A DNA stretch of 64,000 nt, from the NCBI RefSeq assembly GCF_041381155.1, contig NC_091149.1, positions 14,276,609 to 14,340,608 of the forward strand, in the 5' to 3' direction. Made by a program: the position numbers and the translations under genes. This document shows, piece by piece, positions 56,701-64,000 of this stretch. This stretch comes from Argopecten irradians. Its lineage: Eukaryota; Mollusca; Bivalvia; Pectinida; Pectinidae. The stretch's first letter is position 1. Each line of letters opens with the position of its first letter. Under the pieces are notes generated by a model. The model did no database searches. It worked only from the letters and a program-made list of their open reading frames with translations, and was not told the origin of the DNA.

Positions 56701-58256
56701 TCAATGTAATCAATTAGATAAGATTTTGTAACATCCCAAACTCGGCTAACGCCTCGGTTGGGATTATGTAACAAAATCTCGACTGAATTAACCCGGTCTC
56801 GATCACTTAAATGTAACAGATTGTATTAATCTTAGCCAAAGTCAACAGAAAATAACACTCCACTACTAATTTCTACCAATCAAATGAAAAACGTGCAAGG
56901 AATGTAACCATTTTAATATTTTTTTTATTACAAAAAGGTCCGGAAAAAACGGTTAATACTAACGGTGTAAAACTAAAACAAATGTTTTTTTCTTGTATGA
57001 AAAATAGGTATTCGTGTTATCAGAAAATACGAACATCAACTCCAAGATATTGTACTGAAGCAAATTCGCTTCTTACCCTGTGCAAACGATAACAGCATCA
57101 AATACTTCACGTTTGCAATCCTGGTTCCGAATGTCTCTATATGATACCGTCCATTCGGGAATCCTCTCGGCGCTATTACGTGTTATGTCTGTTACATACG
57201 TATGAGTCTAAAATTATAAAAGTGGAATTAAAACAAGAACATGGTAGTGTGAAGTCGTTTATATATTTATGATATGATGTTCGTCCTATCTGTCTCTCAT
57301 TTGCTTCTTAATTGCTGTTTGTATTTCCAATGGCAGTTATCACCAATAATTCAAATTTGATTCTCCTGATGTTTTCTGAAGTAAAATATGTCCTTTCAGT
57401 TCTATAACCGTTTTTGAATTAAAGAAAAGTTAAGTTAGTTTCAGATTTTATTATGTTAATGCTATTGTAAATGCAAATATATTTGTGTCTGATTTCGCGA
57501 TTTTCACGCAAACACTTGGGTTTTTAGAGTTTCAATATTACCACTCATAACATTAATTTGTCTCCGTTTGACCTGACGACGAAATAATATATTTTCGTAA
57601 CTTTCAATATTTGATAAAAATAAATGAAATTATCACCATGACATATTTCCTGAGATCATAGTGCGCGGTAAACCGTTTGATATAATCCAACACCTGATCT
57701 CGGTGCATATATGACGAATCTCTCTCTGGATCTGTGTTTGGAAACCCTGGAACCTCCATCAAAGGAGTTGGAAGGTTCGTTCTGAAAAATTACAAAATCT
57801 GCATAAATAAATGACGTCACGTTATTGTTTTGTACAAAATATCACCTCGCGAAACCTGCCATACCATAGGGGATGTCATAAAATTGTTCACAGCTAAAAT
57901 AATGGCATCATTGAGTATTAGGAAAAGTTATTAATAACCATATTAATTAATAATAAATAAAATCGTAATAGCGTACAAAGATCGAAAATGATAGAGGGGT
58001 TAAACACCACATATTTTTTTATCTGTTTATGACCTAACTGTACTCACATTAGGTCACGGTACATGCTTGAAAAAACTGGCATGCCATACTCATCCGTATG
58101 TGTATTTTCATTATACAGCCATACACCTCCTACGTCACTTCCTCTATCAAAGCATGTCGGGATGTACTTCCGGTCAGACGAAAGGAGATTCCTTAGTGTA
58201 GCGAGGCCTGATATTCCAGCACCAATCACCGCTACGCGTTTTACCTGTTCTGACAT
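53703..58256 (-). CDS. Flavin-containing monooxygenase 3 (FMO GS-OX / senecionine N-oxygenase-like)
   Basis: Third member of the cluster, same predicted reaction as FMO1 (NADPH/FAD-dependent N- or S-oxygenation). Exons: 58048-58256, 57637-57781, 57077-57207, 55352-55529 and 53703-54341 (TAA at 53703). They join to 433 codons plus stop, with exon phases identical to FMO1; exon 5 is 15 bases longer. The start MSEQVKRV gives FAD motif GAGISG at residues 12-17, then CFDRGSDVGGVW (Asp where FMO1 has Glu), VCTG at the end of exon 3, NADPH motif GASYSG in exon 4 and FCTGY in exon 5. The donor of exon 2 is GTGATA, weaker than its neighbours. The protein is clearly diverged from FMO1/FMO2, so it split earlier. 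Intron 3 holds a 530-bp dispersed repeat and intron 4 a degenerate minisatellite. No lesion was seen; substrate unknown. Confidence 0.9.
54880..55320. repeat. Degenerate minisatellite in FMO3 intron 4
   Basis: Repeats of about 28-35 bp built on 'tttgtatagttttgtat' plus 'aaggtgacaga' occur about a dozen times with indels. An AT dinucleotide run precedes it at 54868. Confidence 0.75.
56303..56833. repeat. Dispersed repeat R580, copy 1, in FMO3 intron 3
   Basis: Aligns with 59807-60400 over its length, including 'aaatctcacatgatacccag', 'tttttggcggaatttta' and 'cgcgcatgtgacgtcata'. The right part contains an imperfect inverted repeat around 'ctcggctaacgcctcgg'. No ORF of note. Direct orientation relative to copy 2. 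Confidence 0.85.
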
Positions 58257-58906
58257 TTGCTGCAAACCGAAATTGATAAGTTGTGAATGTCTCTCCCGTT
58301 TCTTCACTTCAAAGCATGTGAAAAATCACGTTGAAGTAATTATTATTATGTAATAATAAAATAATTTTGACAACTATTGTGTAGAATATGTCACCAACAT
58401 CAATATAGAGCTCGTGGTTTAACAAAAAAAATCTTCAGAGTGTGCTCCTTCGGATCGGGTATTATTAGAGAACGTCATATAGACCATAATTAATACATAC
58501 CTAATATATTAGATACTTAATGCTGCTAATTAACTCAAACCCTCTCTTTGTCTCTTTATCCAATCGATGATATCAACACACACGCAAAGAATACATTAAA
58601 ACATTGAATTATTTAAGGACTTAAGAACGTAGTCATGCTTTCATTCTATGATACATTTGTACCTTGATAAATATCCCATTTCTTACCGTGGACAGTGATG
58701 AACTGTTAGCAAATTATTTTTTAATTACATCCGTTTATATTTTGTACATGCAGTATCATGCTTTTGTTAAAAAAACCGTTTATATTTTGTACATGCTTTT
58801 GATGCTTTTTTTGTTATTTTGTGTGAAATATACAATATACAATGTTATAAGCTGACTTTAGTAAAGGTTTCGCAGACATGCAGTTTTGATATGACAACAT
58901 GGCTAC
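58257..58906. other. Upstream flank of FMO3
   Basis: Probable promoter side of FMO3; no TATA-type element can be assigned with confidence. A short direct repeat of 'ccgtttatattttgtacatg' occurs at about 58730 and 58777. No exon was seen. Confidence 0.4.
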
Positions 58907-58960
58907 GTTTGTTTGTTTGATTAAAGCAACGTCCTATCAACAGCCAGGGTCATGTAGTCC
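58907..58960 (-). repeat. SINE-like tail fragment
   Basis: TTTG repeats followed by 'caacgtcctatcaacagcca' and 'gggtcatgta'. Only the tail end of the family is present. Confidence 0.6.
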
Positions 58961-59806
58961 TGAGGCATGCAGATGAATTAATTACACACGAATTGTATAT
59001 TTATACTGCGATGAATTTAAAAAAGAACAGAAATGCCCCTGAATTATACATTAGACATTGTTTTAAACTTTTGAGTTACTTGAATACACTATTTTTTGTA
59101 AACGTGATCATGTAATACACCTTATGCTCTTAGCTGGTTGAAATGAATCAATATATACAGGAAGGAAAGTTTATCATAATATTTGTTTTCTTTGTCTTCT
59201 TGTGTAATGCTATGTGTGTCTTGATAGCCGCCAGTTTACCTTAAAAATGACAATGTTTTGTCTAATTTAGAAATAGTCGTATAACCCAGACAGAGGAACA
59301 TAACATTGATAGTACTTCTTACCTACACGAAAGAAAATACGTACATTGGAAATAGATCGATTTCATATGTTACACTTATATCTATTGGTTAGTTAGAAGT
59401 GTGAGTTTATATTTGTATAGACTGAAAGAATTGCATGTCATGTGTTATGGCATCATACAAAAAGAACGCTTTCGTGGGAATTTTGAAAGCAGCGCAGCCA
59501 TTGGCCAAATTAACTATTGGCTAAGATAGCAAAGCGCGCCACACAACTCAATGTGGTGTATTGTAAAAGTAAGTAAAAGCACCAAGGTTAATGCCTACAT
59601 GTAATACAATGTTTTCATCAGAATTTAATATATAATGTACACGTAGTTTATCTTATGTACGAGGCTCACAATATTTAGTTAGCCCTCTTACATGTCGTTT
59701 GTACTAAACAGACAATAATTTTTCACGTGAACAATTTTACAACCGCCAGTTGCATGATAAGTACAAATGGGTTTCAAAGTGTATGCTTACGTAAATTCTT
59801 TTTTCG
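58961..59806. other. Gene-free AT-rich DNA
   Basis: No exon or clear repeat was recognised. Confidence 0.5.
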
Positions 59807-60400
59807 CACCTCGGACAGGGAAATCTCACATGATACCCAGTGCTAGATTTTTCTATCTCGTTCGATCTGTCTGGTACCTTTACGCGATTTTTGGCGGAAT
59901 TTTACGCCATTCATGTAACAGCCCGCGCATGTGACGTCATACTCTCGAATCGATGACGTCACACGCTTCAGACAATCAATATTATTAGAAATATGTACAT
60001 TCAAGTATTTACCATGCATTGTTTGGTTGTTGTTTTTAATTATTAAAACAGTATGTACCGATTGATCAGATTTTTTCTTTGAACCGAACTATAGTTTTAC
60101 GCGGAATGAGTAAATTCGAAGCGCAGATGAAATGGTCAATCGGCTTTGAACCAGGAGGCCCAAGACGGGATAATTTTACTCTGAATGCGTTTATAGATGG
60201 TTTTATTTTATCTTAGAGGCGCGAGAAAATTTTTTATTACCTTTCAGTGATCAAGAACGGGTTATCTCAGCCTCGGGCTAAGATTTTGTTACATCCCAAC
60301 CTCGGCTAACGCCTCGGTTGGGATTATATTACAAAATCTTAGCCCTCGACCGAGATAACCCGATCTCGATCACTTACAGGTAACAGATTTTATTAATCTC
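59807..60400. repeat. Dispersed repeat R580, copy 2, with strong terminal hairpin
   Basis: Second copy of the repeat at 56303-56833. Its right part (about 60258-60366) folds on itself: 'cgggttatctcagcctcggg', 'aagattttgttacatcccaa' and 'ctcggctaacgcctcggttg' are followed by matching complements ending 'cgagataacccg'. Copy 1 has the same hairpin in weaker form. Confidence 0.85.
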
Positions 60401-60813
60401 GTCAACAATCAATCCTTGTATCTGCTATAGTCGTAGACAGTAAACATAATGTCTTGATTATTTTGTGACAGAAATATTTCCCGAACCTTGATGACTTGTT
60501 TATCTGAATTGTATTTTTTGCATATATTGCCAGAATTTATAAGCTACATAACACTTTAAGAGTCAACAGTAAACCTAATGTTAGCCCTTATGCATAACCA
60601 CTTCCTATCAACTACGTTTTGGTAAGTACATCCGAGATTTGATAAAAGTATTACCACTTAATACAGGGTCAAATGCCTGAAAACAAGTTTTGTATTTATC
60701 CTATGTTTATCGATAAGTCCGGTCCTTCACGTCAGTGCCATATTACATGCATGAATAAGTACATGTATAAGAAATAAAACGTGCACGATGTTTAATCACA
60801 TTGAGATTTCTGC

Positions 60814-60844
<31 letters not shown>

Positions 60845-62017
60845 GTCGTCTCCCTTTTTTGATATTAAACATATTAATATGTTTTTGTGTGGTTGGGAGG
60901 GAGCGTTAACGTTTTTGATTATGAAAGGTCTTTTGCGCAGAACTCAGAGTTTTGTAAATATGTGCACATGCGTCTGAGCAATGGTGCATACACACGATTT
61001 TCGAAATTTTATTTACATTTTCATATAATAGACAGCAAGTATGAAGTAATCTAGTGTATTGAACCTTACCAAAACATGCTATGTTAAGCTGATATTAAAT
61101 CGGATATGACTGCTGAGGTTTTTCATAAATATTAGCAATCTCGTACCATAAATTATAATACCAGGTTTTGCTCTACGCTAATTAAGGTTACGACCAGCTT
61201 ATTTAGAATGTTTCCGAAAAAACGCTGTTAACAACATTGTAAGATCTGGATTAGTTTGTTTAGAAAGTTGTTATTTTAACTTCAAGGTTTGAAAATAAAC
61301 ATATACAAATATCAAAAATTTTGATTTTGAGGTCTTCACTTACAACCATACACCAGTATGAGTCATCTCCGGGTAACACACTTTAAGGTCTATCGCGACA
61401 CCACATGTCATACTCTAATAACGATATCCAAACAAGACAACAAAATAAAGTACGCTAAATCAGTTCGTAGTGTTACGATAGTGTAAATCGTACCCACTTC
61501 GGAAAAGTGTATCTCGCTATTTCAAACACTTGAGCGTTAATTCGGTTAAGCAAAATATGATATCTAGTGTTTCTATGAAGTCAGTACTTGAGATTACGTA
61601 GAACTATCCATGACGTCCATCCCGACTGTTGTCTAGTATCCCGTTATTATGTTATTTTGTTTTATGTTAGACATAAGTAGATATATTAGTTATGAGGAAG
61701 GTCATAAATAATTTAGATTCTCATTGTAAGTTAAAAATATTGCACAATTATGACTGTATGTGCATAAGTGAAAATCCACAAAATGTAAAAAGTGAATGAG
61801 GGCTACTGCTGTCAGTAAATTAGCTACATCTTTGTACTTGTATTGTTTTTAAACCGATGCGTTTTCCCTTCATTCAAACAGACACAAATTCGCAGTATGA
61901 AAAGGACAAACTTACTTTGAACAGATAATTTACTTTGTAAAAAATAATGTGTTTCATATAAACGTAAATTATTTCACAAGAAAGCATAGCAGAAAACAGA
62001 AACAAGCACAAACTTAA
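60401..62017. other. Gene-free DNA
   Basis: No exon was recognised. It holds an A-homopolymer of about 25 bases at 60814-60839. 61900-62013 is an inverted relative of 25293-25410. Confidence 0.5.
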
Positions 62018-62300
62018 AGATAGTCCACCACCGACTGAGCATATCATCTGGATAATGAATTATGTTTAATCGTATATTTAAGCAATAAAATGTTACCAGA
62101 TTGGACATATAGTTGATATGAAGCCCATCCCGAGGGAAGAGAAATATTCATGGTGCCCTTGTGGCATTTTCATTTGTGACCGTTTTCAAGTGTGACCTAT
62201 GGCGCATTGCGCATGCGCAAGGCAAAAATAATGGCATAGTTTAATACATGGATTGGCAAAGCTCTAGCAGACGAAATTGTGTATTACTACAACGTAAATA
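62018..62300 (-). mobile_element. TTAA-type MITE, copy F, partial
   Basis: Left terminus AGATAGTCCACCACCGACTG next to TTAA at 62014-62017, then 'tgtttaatcgtatattt' and a 'gcgcatgcgcaa' region found in the same order in copies A and B. The other terminus is not clear. Confidence 0.5.
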
Positions 62301-62659
62301 TGGGAAATGTGGACATTCTAGTCAATATATGTAATAATACATGGTGTTTACTTAATGTAAGACTTATATTTCCTTATAAAATGTAAGTGATAGCATATAA
62401 AACTTTAATACTATAGGCCAACTCTCATGTAAATAATAGAATGTGATAATGATACCACATCAGAGAGCCGTTTATGATACAAATTTGAGGATCATATTTG
62501 AAAATACCCAGAAGAAATATTGAAATAGGTGTTTGATATGTATACACATATCCCATCTAAGTTATCTTTATAACAACAAACATTACAGTGTAAAAATATG
62601 TCTTTTGTGTGACCAATTTGTTAACAAATGTATATGCTTTGAAACTGTGACATAAAGAA

Positions 62660-64000
62660 TTTGCCCTTCCATATTCATGTGTCATCCTGACAATATACAG
62701 ACTCCTCCTGTTTTCAAGTCTCACCCTAGCAATGTATATAATCCTCTCATTTTCAAATGTGACCTCCACAATATACAGATTCCACCCGTTTTCAAATGTG
62801 ACCCTCACAATATACAGAATCCATCCGTTTTCAAATGCGACCCTCACAATATCCAGCAACCCCCGTTTTCAAATGTGACTCTCACAATATCCAAGACTGT
62901 TTACGTAGTGTGACCCTTGCAATATACAGACTCCTTCCGTTTTCAAATGTGACCCTCACAATATACAGACTCTTCCCGTTTTCAAATGTGACCCTCACAA
63001 TATACAGACTCTTCCCGTTTTCAAATGTGACCTCCACAATATACAGACTCCTCCTGTTTTCAAGTCTCACCCTAGCAATGTATAGAATCCTCTCGTTTTC
63101 AAATGTGACCTCCACAATATACGGATTCCACCCGCTTTCAAATGTGACCCTCACAATATACAGAATCCATTCGTTTTCAAATGCGACCCTAACAATATCC
63201 AGCAACCCCCGTTTTCAAATGTGACTCTCACAATATCCAAGACTCTTTCCGTAGTGTGACCCTCACAATATACAGACTCCTTACGTTTTCAAGTGTGACC
63301 TCCACATTGTACAGACTCCCCCCGTTTTCAAGTGTGACCCTCACAATATCCATACCCCCGTTTTCAAATGTGACCCTCACAATATACAGACTCTCCGTTT
63401 TCAAATTTGACCCTCACAATTACAGACTCTTCCGTTTTCAAGTGTGACCATCACAATATACAGACTCCTCCCGTTTTCAAATGTGACCTCCACAATATAC
63501 AGACTCTTACCGTTTTCAAGTGTGATCTACATATCAACTCCCATTCAATTGTGGAGGTTACACTTGAAAACGGGAGGAGTCTTTATATTGTAAGGGTCAC
63601 ATTTCATAACGGGTTGAGTCTGTTTATTGTGAATGGTCATACTTGAAAACGGGAAGAGTCTGGATATTGTGGAGGTCACATTTGAAAACGGGAAGAGTCT
63701 GTATATTTTGGGGGTCACAATTGAAAACGAGAAGAGTCTGCATATTGTGAGGGTCACATTTCAAACAGGTAGGTTCTGTGTATTATGGGGGTCACGCTTG
63801 AAAACGGGAGGAGTCTATATATTGTAAGGGTCACATTTCATAACGGGTGGAGTGTGTATATTGTAAGGGTCACATTTCATAACGGGGGGAGTCTGTATAT
63901 TGTGGAGGTCACACTTGAAAACGGGAGGAGTCTTTATATTGTAAGGGTCACATTTCATAACGGGTGGAGTCTGTATATTGTGGAGGTCACACTTGAAAAC
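62660..64000. repeat. 39-bp tandem array with an orientation switch
   Basis: From about 62680 to 63525 the unit reads 'cacaatatacagactc...cgttttcaaatgtgac' on the plus strand (about 22 units, period 39). From about 63551 to the window end the same unit is on the minus strand ('gaaaacgggaggagtctgta'). The spacer at the switch is about 25 bases. The left arm contains a higher-order duplication of about 346 bp (62701-62910 matches 63047-63265). ORFs on both strands here are by-products. The array continues past the window. Confidence 0.93.

Noticed and set aside
62557..63827. Repetitive ORFs (recurrent LYIVRVTFENG on one strand, YRLFPFSNVT on the other)
   Set aside because: Both are by-products of a 39-bp (13-codon) tandem array.

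Overview
The window is AT-rich animal nuclear DNA, most likely from a marine mollusc, probably a bivalve. The evidence is intron-rich genes with GT/AG splice sites, a Cys-loop receptor subunit of invertebrate type, FMO genes of the short invertebrate/plant-like class, and dense mobile elements whose layout (central tandem arrays between hairpin ends, SINEs with AAAC tails) resembles what is known from bivalve genomes. The organism is inferred; no rRNA, mitochondrial or species-diagnostic gene is present. There are no bacterial operons, CRISPR arrays or intact tRNA genes.

Layout. (1) 326-5208, plus strand: six exons of a nicotinic acetylcholine receptor-like subunit; the signal-peptide exon lies outside the window. 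(2) 5.2-16 kb: gene-free DNA with a LINE (about 8035-12290) that carries three nested insertions: a SINE-like element, a TTAA-type MITE and a Helentron-like element. (3) 17.9-23.8 kb, minus strand: FMO gene 1, five exons, apparently intact, 428 codons plus stop. Its intron 2 holds a 2.5 kb element with about 15 copies of a 146-bp tandem repeat. (4) 26504-26742, minus strand: an orphan, damaged copy of FMO exon 1. (5) 28.2-37.2 kb, minus strand: FMO gene 2, a tandem duplicate of gene 1 with exons 2-5 open but exon 1 carrying a stop and a lost FAD motif. (6) 41.75-53.13 kb: an 11.4 kb minisatellite of about 316 copies of a 36-bp unit; the giant ORFs it contains are by-products of a unit length divisible by three. 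(7) 53.7-58.3 kb, minus strand: FMO gene 3, five exons, apparently intact, 433 codons plus stop. (8) 58.3-64 kb: gene-free DNA ending in a 39-bp tandem array that flips orientation at about 63.54 kb.

How the parts relate. The three FMO loci share exactly the same intron positions and phases (coding exon lengths 209/145/131/178 and 624 or 639 bp), so they are one tandem family. FMO1 and FMO2 are the younger pair. Their aligned flanks and introns act as filled and empty sites that date several insertions and expose a clean target-site duplication around one SINE tail. FMO proteins are NADPH- and FAD-dependent oxygenases acting on soft nucleophiles (N, S), usually in xenobiotic or metabolite handling; the receptor subunit is unrelated in function. 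No wholly new molecular system is evident. The most unusual items are the 11.4 kb 36-bp array, the Helentron-like arrays with a YY1-like site in each unit, the half-dead FMO2, and the orphan exon whose two lesions cancel to keep the frame open.
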